Assembly: GCF_050436995.1 (NCBI RefSeq) | Contig: NC_134771.1 | Span: forward strand, 5,435,501-5,499,500 | Length of the DNA stretch: 64,000 nt | Direction of reading: 5' to 3' | From: Anticarsia gemmatalis | Lineage: Eukaryota > Arthropoda > Insecta > Lepidoptera > Erebidae | Part shown: positions 33,901 through 44,867 of the stretch, in pieces | Layout of the letters: the number at the start of each line of letters is the position of its first letter | Numbering within the stretch: position 1 is the stretch's first letter | Notes under the pieces: generated by a model | Databases searched by the model: none | The model's input: the letters and a program-made list of their open reading frames with translations, nothing else | Told to the model about the DNA's origin: nothing | Position numbers and translations under genes: made by a program

Positions 33901-35343
33901 TTCATAAACACACTAGAAACCTATTTTAGTTAAAACACTACTAAAATATGTTTTCTCTTTTTCATGTCGCTAAGGAGTGAAAGAAACAAAACACTTTAAA
34001 AAGCCTTTCACAACTTCATATATTTTTATGAATAAGACGGTTATATTGTGAACAAAGTAATTTATCTCACCTTTTCCACAGGCTCTTTAGGTGCGGCATA
34101 AGGGTTGATGCTCTCGGTGTGAGTGTACAGGGGGAGGAACTGCGCCCAGTTGTCCACCAGGCTCTTACGACCCTTGGGACCCAGTCTGCAAACAAGACAA
34201 TATTACTTTAGCATAAGAAATAACTATCACTTGTTCTAACGGCGAAGGAAAACATCGTGATGAAACCTTGCATGCCTGAGAGTTCGTTAGAACAGTTCTT
34301 GAAAGTATGAAGTCTCCAATCCGCACTTGGCCAGTGTGATAGGCTTAACTTTTCTCTCGTTTGGGAGGTGACCCTTACTCAGCAGTGGGACAGAAATATG
34401 AATATTTTGTAATAATTTAAATCATCTAAAACATTGAGGCCCTGCTACATAGATATTGGCAGGGGTCTTTATTTAAAAAGAATTAACCTCTATCATTTTT
34501 AAGACATTCATAACTCTATCACAATCCTTTCCTTCTCCTTTATAACAAGTGATCTTTATTTCTAATACACACATCACTTGGAAATCCATAGTAGGCGCCT
34601 AAAGCCGTCGACTACTTGCATGGGAATACTTCTAAATATATATAACTCAAAGGTGACTGACTGACATAGTGATATATCAACGCACAGCCCAGACCACTTG
34701 ACGAATCGGCCTGAAATTTGGCATGTAGGTAGCTGTTATGACGTAGGAATCCGATAAAAAAGAGTTTTGATCAATTATATCCCAAAGAGGATAAAATAGG
34801 GGATAAAAGTTTGTATGAAAATTCTGTCCTCACAAACCGCGTCGACGCAAAAGTCGCTGGTAAAAGCTACTAGAACACATATAGTACTGACCTGCCAAGC
34901 TCAGCGAGCAGCAGTGCCTGCGCCGCCTCCCTCACTTCGAGGCAGTGATGCTGCCAGCGACGAGCCAGCATCTCCACTTGAGGCCGTTTGAAGCTCTTCG
35001 CACCTGCACACAAATATTATAATGTTATTGTCCTGCTAGCAAATCTATCTATCTATCTAGTTAGTGGTCAACCTGGTGTTAAAGTTGTTTAAGCTGAACG
35101 GCCTTTAACATGGCTTAGCGACTGTTATCTTAATAACCGGGACCGACATTTACGTGCCCTCCGAAGCACGGAAAAAGTAGACATTTGGCTACTATGCAGT
35201 GTCAATTGCCGGATCCAGACCAAAGTTTCTATCTTTAATTGACGATTCAGGATTGTCGATGGTCTTGGGTTCGATTCTGACCCTGCTTGATGTGCGCCTG
35301 CTGGGCTGCCGGCTGTTCTTCATCATCGTCATCATCATCATCC

Positions 35344-35379
<36 letters not shown>

Positions 35380-35512
35380 CCATCATCACCATCATCATCA
35401 TCATCACCATCATCATCGTCATCATCGTCATCATCATCACCATCACCATCATCATCATCATCACCATCATCATCGTCATCATCATCATCATCACCATCAC
35501 CATCATCATCAC

Positions 35513-35547
<35 letters not shown>

Positions 35548-38500
35548 GCGGCGGTACTCACCGGCGGCGACCACCTTGTCCGGCAGCAGTACACAGTGGA
35601 GCGTGGCCAGCAGCGACCAGCCCTGCTTGATGTGCGCCTGCTGGGCTGCCAGCTGTTCCTCGCGCTCCTCGTCTGCTGCCCACGAGGAGGAGCTGCGGGT
35701 TGAGGGTCTGAGGGAAGAAAAATAAAGGTTTTGGTGTAGAAAAAATGTAAAGGCAATTTTGGTAACGGTATTTAAGGGCGGTGGGGACTAATTAATATAC
35801 TTTATGATGCTGAAATATTTTTTGACGTTCTTATCAAACGGATAGGTAAGTGTGATTTTCTGATAATCATGAAGTATAAATGTGTCCTCGAAATTACTTG
35901 CCGTCATAGGTCTTGCGATTGACCTTCTGGTCGTGTTGGTCTATCACCCGTCTGGGCCACCAGGTTATAACAGCGTTTAGGACACCACGCCGCAACCCCG
36001 AGGTCTTGGGTTCGATTCCCATACGCAATTATGCATTCTGTAGCGGCTCGCTACATACAGCGACATCTACTGGGACCAGCGCGCAACCAACCACCACGCG
36101 CAGTGTGACTGACGTCACAAGTCCTAGATCGCGCTATCGAAGTTTGCACGGCAACTGACTATATATACAAGTTCCCGACTACAACAGTCGGGCAGCCTAG
36201 GCCCACCAGGCATGATCACCTCGCTTGGTCGGAGGATCCTCCCTTTGTGTTGGAGGAACACGATCACCTCGTTCCTCCACAGTGGTGACCCCGACGTGAT
36301 TGGAAGCAGCCTTCACGGAGATCAAACCAGCAGCAGCAAACCTTCGCACCCTCATCACTCCTCACTCCTACAGCAGCAGTCGTACGACTCCAGCCAGCAT
36401 CTTCGGCCACACCAGGGCACTCCACGAACATGTCGCTCACGCACATGACTGGCATACCCTACGGCCTCAGCGGCATCCAACCTGGGCATCATCGTCGAGC
36501 TACTCTGACGCACCCAGGGCACCGCAACGCTTCGTCTCGACTCACCGCAGACAACAAGCACCTCGCCCCGACTCACTGGGGACACTTCACCGCACACCGC
36601 ACACCGCACCTCTCCGACTCACTGGAGTTAGCGGCATACAGTTCCGACTCACTGGGACTAGCGGCATACAGTTCCGACTCACTGGGACTAGCGGAATTCG
36701 AGTTCCGACTCACTGGAACTCATCAATGGCAGGCACTGGAGAGACTGTCTGACATGAAGAGAAGATAGACCTACGGTCTGAGGGGGAGTGATGTAGCGGC
36801 TCGCTACATACAGCGACATCTACTGGGACCAGCGCGCAACCAACCACCACGCGCAGTGTGACTGACGTCACAAGTCCTAGATCGCGCTATCGAAGTTTGC
36901 ACGGCAACTGACTATATATACAAGTTCCCGACTACAACAGTCGGGCAGCCTAGGCCCACCAGGCATGATCACATCGCTTGGTCGGAGGATCCTCCCTTTG
37001 TGTTGGAGGAACATGATCACCTCGTTCCTCCACAATTCCACAAATAATTGTTTCGGGTCTGGTCGTGCTTTGTGTCCGTTGTTTGCAGGTTTGTTAAAGT
37101 CCCCACGACACAAGAGCAATGCTTAGTGTTGGAGTTGTCTTTTCAAAAACACACAATCAAAGATGACCTACGTATTACCAATAATAATGAATACCCTAGG
37201 CAGCCGGACAAGTCTATTAAAAGTACATGATCGAAAATAGACTATGATGCTATTATTATCATACACTTACCTATGTAGTCTCCTCATCACCTCCTGTTCC
37301 GGTACAAAGCTGGCATTACTCATGGACATGAGCGTGTTGGCGAGCGCCACGATGGAGAGTAAGTGGTTGGTCGTCAGAGTAGTGCTCAGTTCCCAGTGGA
37401 GCTTCGAGCTGAACAATCTGCAAGGAGAAGAAGAAATTATTAGAACATAAAGTTATGACGCAATTTAACAGAGATGTTTAAGAATTTTTATGTAGATCGT
37501 TGAGTGAATAATTGAGACACAACATACACAGAATAACAGTTTTCGGTATTGGTACGCAAAACACAAATAACGAATGTAAAAATCACAAAATTTCGTTCAT
37601 ACATACAACATATTATACATCCTTATTTTGTATTTTCTTAAACTACGAGCTTGACTGCATTGATACAGTTTCTATTAACAAATATAGTAATAACCTTTTC
37701 AATTTCTAATTATTTTCTGTTTCCCTGACTGTTTCTTTTCACACACCATATCGAACCCTTATATGATACACAACAAACCACTCTATACCCCTTTTATACT
37801 AACCCTTTAGCCTAACTTGGAAGCTAAGACTAAGGATAGATTTTCACCAATAGTACAATGATTGGCATTCAAACCCACACCTAGCATTTATAATTCTCTA
37901 CCTGGTCAACTTCTCCTGCCGCAACAGCTCCGGCGGCAGATCAGACGTGATGAGGAGCGGGTCGTCGGGCGCTGACGCACACGCGTCCGCCCAGCTGCCG
38001 AGCCACGTGGGCAGCTGGACCGCCATGTGACCGTGGCGGGAGACCACGCCGAAACAGACTGGCACCTGGGATAAGAAAAAGTAGTTTGAGCAACTGTGTA
38101 TTTTGTAGTACACATGCACATGACTGTCCCACAGCTAGGCAAGAGTCTCGAAAAGTCTCCACCAGAATAAGGGAGGTGTAACGCTACGTTTATACGGAGA
38201 TATGGTCTGATTTTTGCAGGATATGGTAGCAACTCAAGGCTCGAGGGTTGCAGAATCTAATTATATAAAAAATATGTTTGGCAGGACGCCACCTACAGCT
38301 AAACATCCCAATCTTTTTATGGTCCTTGTTTGACTATCTCTTACGTCAAAACAGCTAATCGATTTGGGTAAGAATCTGCGTAAGGTGATAAATTAATTAA
38401 AAAAAAAAAAATCAAATAAAATCATGACATGGTCATGACATGGTCGGAGTCTTTAGTACTTTAGTTCATACTAAAAAAAAGACTGTCTTTACCCTTTTTA

Positions 38501-38777
38501 CGCTAAAACAGCTAAAGCGATTTAGGTAAATATTTTAACAATTTTAAGAAAAATATCAACTGTCAGCTTATTCATTGATGTAAGCATAAAATATTCAAGT
38601 TTGAACCCACCATAGGTCTCAGTAAGCCAAGCTTGGACTCGCACACTCTGTCCAGGTCAGGGTCGAGTCCCCACGCGTGCAGCAGCGAGATGAGGATCTG
38701 CGCTATCTCCATGGTGTGAGGAGGTTCAGCCAGGGACATGTCGCGAGGACGCTGACGTTTGCCTTGCGTGGCTTCAT
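27920..38777 (-). CDS. Rbcn-3B: Rabconnectin-3B / WDR7, C-terminal 14 exons (5' part not in view)
   Basis: Minus strand, in coding order: 38777-38611, 38065-37902, 37417-37271, 35707-35562, 35003-34892, 34185-34071, 33572-33431, 32313-32254, 31698-31513, 31067-30941, 30622-30445, 29962-29836, 29037-28867, 28092-27920. All have AG/GT borders and matching phases, 2015 nt, about 671 codons. The first line in view reads DEATQGKRQRPRDMSLAEPP. Diagnostic blocks are AHIKQGWSLLATLHCVLLPD, MLARRWQHHCLEVREAAQAL and the final WD repeats (CAFSPDGRYLVSYATADNRL, LARLVWTNSRTVTLMLADGS, ETRFNV-stop). An acidic stretch (EEEFEEEEEEIV) lies in the 33.5-kb exon. WDR7 proteins have N- and C-terminal beta-propellers; with Rabconnectin-3A they promote V-ATPase assembly and acidification of endosomes, which in flies affects Notch signalling. 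Only the C-terminal half is here, about 45% of the usual 1500 residues. Start not in view. Confidence 0.93.
28140..28300 (-). repeat. R4 SINE copy in the last Rbcn-3B intron
   Basis: R4 in the same orientation as the gene (CCACGCTGGCTAATTGCAGG on the plus strand). The plus-strand frame 28261-28494 overlaps it and is spurious. Confidence 0.65.
28465..28705. repeat. R8 mariner-type MITE
   Basis: A 240-bp element with about 40-bp inverted ends, beginning TTAGGTCAGGGAAAAAGTCT and ending in its complement. The flanking sequence is TA-rich, as expected for Tc1/mariner insertion at TA. A close relative lies at 58435-58645. Confidence 0.8.
28797..28833 (+). repeat. R2 tail fragment
   Basis: Only the 3' end remains: GAACAACTTTGACACTAGGT then TGACCACTAACCATACGAT. 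Confidence 0.65.
29080..29363 (+). repeat. Short repeat plus R2 copy in Rbcn-3B intron
   Basis: 29080-29115 repeats the CGGCCAGTTTCATTGAAGCC unit of 5565. 29170-29363 is R2 in sense: TGTGGGTTAAGCAGCCCTTG, GATGGGTGACCGCATAGTGG, CGGAGGGCACGTTAAAAGTC. 29530-29620 is a separate decayed tRNA-like stretch in antisense (GGGATTTGAACCCGAGACCT). Confidence 0.7.
30066..30134. repeat. Long perfect-type hairpin in Rbcn-3B intron
   Basis: Two 31-bp arms (GTTTGGGCATACGGTTTTGT.. and its complement) separated by a five-base loop, with one G:T wobble and one mismatch. There are no A/B boxes and no known element ends. Confidence 0.8.
30660..30880 (+). repeat. Interspersed repeat shared with 34620-34870
   Basis: Contains GCACAGCCCAAAGCACTGGA, GGGCTGAAATTTGGCATGCA and GTTTGTATGAAAATTCTGTC. 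A diverged copy lies in another intron of the same gene at 34620-34870. It resembles the 3' end of an old mobile element; class not determined. Confidence 0.55.
32040..32145 (-). repeat. R4 SINE fragment
   Basis: Antisense 3' end: TGTCCCACTGCTGGCAAGGG through GCCAAATGCGGGTTGGGGAC. Confidence 0.65.
32576..33385. repeat. 21-bp minisatellite, about 38 units
   Basis: On the plus strand the unit is AACTTACCCCACATAGATCA plus A. The variants are ATGGATC, ATGTATC, ATGGGTC and AAATC, and shorter or changed units occur near the right end (33170-33385). The 21-bp period leaves frames open, which explains two long plus-strand ORFs over it. On the minus strand, the sense of Rbcn-3B, each typical unit reads GGGGTAAGTTTTG. 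It lies in the intron between exons 33431-33572 and 32254-32313. Confidence 0.97.
33660..34060. repeat. Decayed tRNA-like SINE, R11 and R9 copies
   Basis: 33690-33765 is a tRNA-like stretch in antisense (GGGACTCGAACCCGTCACCT). 33775-33870 is R11 (CACGCCTTTTTCCCATAGGG, GACCAGAGAACG). 33897-34040 is an R9 MITE with CTCTTATTCATAAACACACT and TTTTTATGAATAAGACG ends. Confidence 0.65.
34222..34420 (+). repeat. R4 SINE copy
   Basis: Two-thirds of an R4 in sense: ACTTGTTCTAACGGCGAAGG, CTTGCATGCCTGAGAGTTCG, CGCACTTGGCCAGTG, ending GCAGTGGGACAGAAATATG. Confidence 0.7.
34620..34870 (+). repeat. Interspersed repeat, second copy of 30660 unit
   Basis: Shares CCTGAAATTTGGCATGTAGG and AAAATTCTGTCCTC with 30660-30880. 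Confidence 0.55.
35058..35320 (-). repeat. R2 fragment, tRNA-like scrap and a copied exon piece
   Basis: 35058-35170 is R2 in antisense. 35255-35280 reads GGTCTTGGGTTCGATTC, a B-box-like scrap. 35281-35320 is a 40-bp copy, 38 bases identical, of the Rbcn-3B exon segment at 35621-35660 (CTTGATGTGCGCCTGCTGGG). Confidence 0.75.
35320..35548. repeat. (ATC)n / (GAT)n microsatellite
   Basis: About 75 triplets, mostly ATC on the plus strand, with ACC and GTC interruptions arranged in blocks. On the sense strand of Rbcn-3B it is GAT-rich and starts about 14 bases after the GTGAGT donor of exon 35707-35562. Open frames on both strands (poly-Ser, poly-Ile, poly-Asp, poly-Met) are artefacts. Confidence 0.97.
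35950..37150 (+). repeat. R1 tRNA-derived SINE split by an LTR element
   Basis: The head and B box (TCTTGGGTTCGATTCCCATA) end at 36038 and the SINE body resumes at 37035 (ATTCCACAAATAATTGTTTC, TTTGTGTCCGTTGTTTG). The two parts fit as one SINE with a duplicated ATTC at the break. Confidence 0.85.
36039..37034 (+). mobile_element. Non-autonomous LTR retrotransposon (TRIM-like), 996 bp
   Basis: Two 243-bp LTRs (36039-36281 and 36792-37034) start TGTAGCGG, end CTCCACA and differ at only two positions, so the insertion is recent. The target duplication is ATTC (36035-36038, 37035-37038). One base after the 5' LTR is a primer-binding-site-like TGGTGACCCCGACGTG (from 36283). GAGGGGGAGTGA just before the 3' LTR is a polypurine tract. 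The internal region is only 510 bp, holds a 30-bp tandem repeat (CGACTCACTGGGACTAGCGG, about 36610-36720) and shows no gag or pol domains, so it must move with proteins from a related Ty3/gypsy-type element (inference). The LTR opens with a near-palindrome TGTAGCGGCTCGCTACA. It sits inside an R1 SINE in an Rbcn-3B intron. Confidence 0.9.
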
Positions 38778-39396
38778 CTGGAACAACGAGAGGGGAAAAA
38801 TAAGTTATTGTTCTGAATACCATCAAATTAAAAATTTAAGTCATTTGGTGGTGCAATGCTTGTCCTATCGAATTTAATTTCCAAACTGGCAAAAGTTATT
38901 AACTCTGACTTTGACAAGACAAGTGTCTGTAATTGACTTAAAGGTGACTGATTTTAAAGATTGAGGGTCTTATTATGAGGTTTGGATACAATTAAAACAC
39001 ACATCACCATTGTTATACTCTAATGCGTAGGCATAGATATATGGAATACACCCACGTTCCGTTCCCATTTACATTTTCCGTCCCATTTAATAGGGGGCGA
39101 GCCTATTGCCACAAACTTTGTGGAAATCTAAAAGCATATCCAATTCGGGTAACAAAACCAAGACCTCGTTTGCTACTTTCCAAAATTGTTTCTTCGCCAA
39201 AATACTTACTACAATATATTTAAAACTGCGTAACAATGCAAAAGTCTGTAACAACACCATCAGCCAGCCATCTAGTTACGACATAGAGGAACCACGCGCG
39301 GCGTCGAACTCACGACCCGTGAGCTGTTGTGACACACACACCTATAGTCCGACAACTTAGTAGAGAGCCTTGGCATGCACGATTTATCTAGATTAT
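38778..39396. other. Spacer or intron upstream of first visible Rbcn-3B exon
   Basis: AT-rich. 39230-39370 contains a tRNA-like antisense scrap (GCGTCGAACTCACGACCCGT). No exon with supporting splice sites seen. Confidence 0.45.
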
Positions 39397-39755
39397 TCTA
39401 CTAATATTATAAATGCGATAGTTTGTGAGATTGTATGCAGGTATGTATGTATGGATGTTTGTTACTCTTTCTAGCAAATACTACTGAACCGATTAGGTAC
39501 GACGAAATTTGGTATATAGCTTAAGACCCAGAAAAACACATAGGCTACTTTTTATCCCGGAGTAGTCGAGGGATCGGGATTTACACGGGAAGGGTTTGCA
39601 CGCGGTCGAAGGCGCGGGCGGCCTGTAGAAATTAATAATTATAATCTAATAATTTGCAACCCGTACTTGGCTAGCGTGGTGGACTCAAGGCATAACCCCT
39701 TTCTCATTATGAGAGGAGACCCTTGCACAGCAGTGAGACATAAATGGGTTAAATT
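39397..39755 (+). repeat. R7 Lep1-like element and R4 fragment
   Basis: 39397-39622: CTACTAATATTATAAATGCG, TGTATGTATGTATGG, GTTACTCTTTCTAGC, GAGGGATCGGGATTTACACG. This is followed at 39655-39755 by an R4 3' end (CCGTACTTGGCTAGCGTGGT, CAGCAGTGAGACATAAATGG). Confidence 0.65.
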
Positions 39756-40324
39756 AATATTGCGTCATTAAATGCTCATATATTGCATGACGTCATAATT
39801 CTATTGGCGTTATAATTAAATAATAGTTATAAATTGAATACGTAGTTCTGGCTTACGATCGTGATTGACCGACCATAGACTATTTCCGCTTCCGTGTAAT
39901 ATTTGCGTTTTAGAACGCAAATTCTTTGTGTATAGACAAAATATGTTTTTTAAATTAATAAATAATTACTTTTTGTAGGGTAACTCGATGTTTTCCTAGA
40001 GCGCCAATGTTGATTTCATCAAAAATGGAAAAGCCGTTTTTATAAAATCATTAGGTATAGAAAACAGTGTCTAGCATTTCTTGCATTACAGTAGTCACTA
40101 TACAACTGACAATGTGAGCTCGATTCCCATTCTTTAATACAGATTATATATTTTATTAAGCTTTTCACATAACTAGACCTGTTTTGAAATAATTTGGGAA
40201 AAATTAAGAATTTTTGTTAGAGGTATAGGTAGGTCAAACGTTTTCACATCGTCTAAAGTGGCTCAGCTGTTTAGCCACAACCGGCTCAAAAGGCAGACAG
40301 AAGTTACTTTGTTGGTCATCAGTC

Positions 40325-40480
40325 TGTAAAATGATCTGTAGGTGACGTTTGGTGCGGTCATTTCATAGATGGGTGGTCGCATATTCGAACTGAGCATCTC
40401 CGTACTTCGGAGGACATCTAATCAAGATATCATTTGTTCTTGAATAACTTTGACACTAGGTTGACCACTAACCATACGAT
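40325..40480 (+). repeat. R2 copy, partial
   Basis: GATGGGTGGTCGCATATTCG, CTCCGTACTTCGGAGGACAT and GTTGACCACTAACCATACGA; the middle is deleted. Confidence 0.65.
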
Positions 40481-41500
40481 ATACTAAAACTATTTGTAAA
40501 TTAATTGCTGCTTTAAAGTTATAAAACCTTGAACACAAAGCTTGTGCCGACAATTGTGTTAAATCACAAAGTATTACGCAGCCTTCGATAGCCTAGATAC
40601 GACTAAATATAGCCCGGCCTACATTATGTCTAGATTTATAACTAACTATCTTTTAACGTGTTGAAATACGACTAAAGTTTAGTCGTTAGTGTGAAAGAGA
40701 TGGAGAATGTGGAAGCTTTACCTGCGAATTTGCCCGAGTAAAGATTTATATAGTAAAACGTGTGCCAAATTTTAATTAAAAAATTTAGTAGTATTTACGT
40801 AAAAAGAAACCAACATTACCACTGAAGAAAAAGACTTATTAGTATGTAAAAATGTAATTTTGTCAGGCTGTTTCGCTGACAGCTAAGCTACCAAGCCGAT
40901 TTAGTTACAATGAAGGTAAGTATATGCATGTAATAAGGAAAAATGTATAACTGGCATCTGTGTCCTAAACCCAGTAAGGTATCGTCATCATTCACAGCCC
41001 AATTCTATCCCTGACTGGGTAATAGTCGACGCTTGCCAAACCTGTGCCAATCTATTCTAGGTATAGCCATAGCATTTTCTAATATTATCCACGCAACATG
41101 TTACTGGACGTCATTTGCATTAGGCGTTCATTGGATGCCATTGGCATGGAATTTCATAAGATATTTCAGGTATAAATTTTGGAACTACTTTTGTATGTAA
41201 AGCTAACAAGAGATCCTCTTGTACTTTTTCAACATTGGGCAAATGACTTAAAGTATGGCTCTTGTAAAGATGTAAGAGAAGGGTGTAAGCCTAAGTGGTT
41301 GAATCCATAATAATTCCCGGAACTTTTAATTCCTTCAAGAATTGTATAAAACCGTTCAACAATCTGACTAATACCTTTTATAAAGTTATGCCGTAATTCT
41401 AAGCTTAGAACTACAATTACAAAGCAACTCGATCAATTACTTTATATAATTGTTGTACCCTTGGCCCAGTCGACTGTTCAACTATTTATTATTGTGGCCT
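40481..41500. other. Unexplained AT-rich DNA
   Basis: 40560-40720 repeats the word ATACGACTAAA. ATGAAGGTAAGTATATGC at 40910-40927 looks like a start followed by a donor but has no supporting exon. Nothing else seen. Confidence 0.4.
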
Positions 41501-41519
41501 TACGTACTAAGAGTTAAGC

Positions 41520-41990
41520 AATTGTACCACGCCCTGTTTGAGGATGGGGTACCGATCCTCTTTACCGCAGAGGTAGAAAGGCGGACTGTTGTGTGAACAT
41601 TTTGGGATTGGGTAACAAACTCTGGTAAGACGTATGGATGTCATAGGCCTGCGTCCTCTAAAGCATGTAAAGACTAAAAGACGTAAGGTTAAGTTACACT
41701 TGCCGAGGTTAGTCAGTGGACGGGTGACCATATTACACATTAATACGAAGTTCCTCCGTGTTTCAAAAGGCACGTTAAATTATAGGTCCTGGCTGCCATT
41801 TTCAAAAGATCTTTGACAGTGTTTACTAGTAGTCAGAAGCTTAAATGTCTAACAAACAGTCTTACAACGTATTATAACTCAGGTAAATGGATTGTGGAGG
41901 TCAAAAATAAAATATTGGTATCCAGCTGCATCCGGTAGACTGGATTACTGGAAGCCGACTGTAAAATACCGGGAAGATAGGCTTGGCTGA
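41520..41990 (+). repeat. R3 copy, diverged
   Basis: AAGGTTAAGTTACACTTGCC and GGACGGGTGACCATATTAC (5S-like head), TTTCAAAAGGCACGTTAAAT, GTCTTACAACGTATTATAAC, ending GACTGTAAAATACCGGGAAG. The open frames at 41507-41773 and 41634-41816 fall in it. Confidence 0.65.
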
Positions 41991-43030
41991 CGATGAGATA
42001 GTATAAAACCTGGATTAACACATAGCATACTTTTTACCCCGGACAATCTTTTCTCGTAGACGAACTTGCGGGCAGAAGTTAGTCCATTCATAATATCCGT
42101 ATGCCTGTCTTCTAAGTGCTGAATTGACTAATAAATAACTATTATACGTTCAAATATAGTATTTCCGTAACAATTACGAGTTATAAAAATAATTTATAAG
42201 TTGCTGTATTACTTATTTGGATATTTTTATTAATATTAATAATACATTGAATGATTTCCTTTGACTTATATGGAGGGTTAAGACAAAGGATAATTAAAAT
42301 TGTATAAAATAATTCCTAACGTATGAAACATCCTTTAAAAGTGATAAATATTTATTTAATTATGTTTTTTTGTATTTGTTGTTATAACGACACAAACGTA
42401 AACTGTGAAAATGTCAACTGTCTAACTATCAAGATTCAAGAGATATAGTCTGGTGACAGACAGCCAGACATACATCGAATTCTCAGGAATAAGGTCCGGC
42501 TTTTACTCTTTGGGTATGGAATCCTAAAAACCACAGGTTTGTCGGTAACGCTTAAACAGCTAAACTAAACATCTAGGATCAAATATGAGTAACTAAATTT
42601 TTTTTTATAAGCCCCTAGGTATTAAATATTTATCGATGATGGAATAATATGCATGCTTCAGAATATAGGGGCTCGAACAATTGATTATGTTCAGCGACTT
42701 TCGTAGCTAACTGTACATAATTAACGAATGAAACAATTACCACCAATGGCTACCATACATCAAGTTAATGACCACACGTGACCACATAACGACCACCTTG
42801 ACATTCAAACCAGTTTCACCACGCATGCGTCATACGTGCGGGTACATGTGTGTACCCTACATTCAGTACATAACTACATGTTTTGATTTAAATGAACTTA
42901 TGTGGGGCTATGTGGTCTTGGTTATGTGTTAACTATACTAATTATGTTATAAAGGTATAGAGACTGTTTTAATGCGTTAATCTTTGCAACTACTGGACCG
43001 TTGTGAACTTACCAGTCTGGTTATTTTACT

Positions 43031-43757
43031 ACTAGCTGACCCGCGCAACTTCGCTCGCGTGACATAACAAAGAATGGGTCATCATTTTCCCCGGTTTTGT
43101 AACATTTTTTACTGGTACTCTTCTCCTATTGGTCGTAGCGTAATGATACGTAGCCTATACCCTTCCTCGATAAATGGGCTATCCAACACTGAAAGAATTT
43201 TTCATATCGGACCAGTAGTTCCTGAGATTAGCGCGTTCAAACAAACAAACTTTTCAGCTTTATAATATTAGTATAGATTAAGTAGATTTATTATACAGCG
43301 GTTACTTTAATTTAGTTTTTTTGCGAATAAAGAAACCAGCTTCAGCTAGAATATTATAAAATCAAAAGATACAAAACTCTCACTCATCGGTTCCCACTTA
43401 TAGATTCAATTCTCACGTATCCGCGGTTTCTGAAGTACATTTAGCGGTAGTTTATCTATTCAATAGCGTTTAAACTCAGATAAAAACCCTATCTATACTA
43501 ATCTATTCTAATATTATAAAGCTGAGGAGTTTGTTTGTTTGATTGTTTGTTTGTTTGAACGCACTAATCTCAGGAACTAATGGTCTGATTTGAAAAATTC
43601 TTTCAGTGTTAGATAGCCCATTCATCGAGGAAGGCTATAGGCTAAATATCATCACGCTACGACCAATAGGAGCAGAGTACCAGTGAAAAATGTTACAAAA
43701 ACGGGGAAAATTATGATTCTCTTAAGTGACGCAAGCGAAGTTACGTGGGTCAGCTAG
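43031..43757. repeat. Inverted pair of R6 elements
   Basis: R6 in antisense (43031-43276, opening CTAGCTGACCCGCGCAACTT) and R6 in sense (43490-43757, ending GCGAAGTTACGTGGGTCAGC-TAG) are separated by about 213 bp. The arms match over nearly their full length, apart from small indels. Confidence 0.85.
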
Positions 43758-44096
43758 TGAAATATATAAACTATCGCTAGATGTGCTCAGAATGCTGGCA
43801 GTAGAAATTAATCTACCGTCACTGCCTAAAAAATACATGAAAACGGACACACAAGCTCTTAAAGGGCTTTTTCAGTTACTGGGCGGAACTGTAACATAAC
43901 AGTATAAAAGCACTGACCACATGTGGCCACACACCTTGACATTCAGTCTCACAACAACTCACAAGTGACACACGTAAGCATGCGTCACTGCGCCGACATG
44001 CGTTAACGTGCGTGTACGCATGTTGCCGGGTTTGCCTTATGTAACGTGTAATGTAAGGTAGCTCGATTGAAGGTTTTTCGAAAATATCTATGTATA

Positions 44097-44287
44097 CTAG
44101 CTGACCCGGCAAACGTTGTTTTGCCATAAAAAATAAATAAAAAAACATTGTCCAGCGGACAAAAATGTGAATCTAAACCATTCTCAGATCCCCTTGAACA
44201 CACACAAAAAATTTCATCAAAATCGGTCCAGTCTTTTAAGAGAAGTTCAGTGACATACACACTTACAGAAGAATTATATATAAAGAT
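44097..44287 (+). repeat. R5 element
   Basis: Opens CTAGCTGACCCGGCAAACGT; then AAAAATTTCATCAAAATCGG and an end in ATTATATATAAAGATAG. It is a diverged copy of 1878-2071. Confidence 0.65.
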
Positions 44288-44632
44288 AGTAGTTTTAGCT
44301 TTTCAAGTTTTTCTCTCCGTAAAATAGAGGCTTATTTTTCGGGACAAAATAAACCGAGGTTTTAAATTCCTAGTGAAATAAGCGAAGCTTTTTTTCCTTC
44401 TTGTAGCTAACAAAATACATTCAAACAAAGTTGGAAGTATCGGGCTGAAACCTTATTTCTTCTTACGCTGACATCGGCCGAGGGTATGAAAAAACACAAT
44501 GCTTTATGGGAAACTAAACATCGACGCTAACTTGCGCGGTAGTTGTTTTAGTGTGACATGCGTTCGATAGTGCGCTCTAATGATATTTGCGAAGTCAGCG
44601 TAAGAGGAAAGCTAGCTTAACAAACTAGCTTT

Positions 44633-44777
44633 CTTATTTATAAACACACTATAAACCTATTTTAGTAAAAAAACACTACTAAAATATGTTTTCTCTTTTT
44701 CATTTCGCTAAGGAGTGAAAGAAATAAAACTCTTTATAAGCCTTTCATAACTTCATATATTTTTATGAATAAGAGGG
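44633..44777. repeat. R9 MITE
   Basis: TCTTATTTATAAACACACTA to TTTTTATGAATAAGAGG. It is a close relative of the copies at 3957 and 33897. Confidence 0.7.
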
Positions 44778-44867
44778 TCTGTAAATAATATATTCTTAAA
44801 CTAGTTAGTAATACGGGGCACTGCGGGGTGAAGGTGATCAGTATATAATATTTCATAGACGTTCACC

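Noticed and set aside
35192..35756. Poly-Met, poly-Ile, poly-Asp and poly-Ser ORFs on both strands
   Set aside because: All are readings of the ATC/GAT microsatellite; only the exon 35562-35707 is coding.
36264..36768. Up to 150-aa ORFs inside the LTR element
   Set aside because: Low-complexity readings of a 30-bp tandem repeat in several frames; no gag or pol motifs.
40910..40927. ATG followed by a GTAAGT donor as a micro first exon
   Set aside because: No downstream exon with a matching acceptor and no signal-peptide or domain context.
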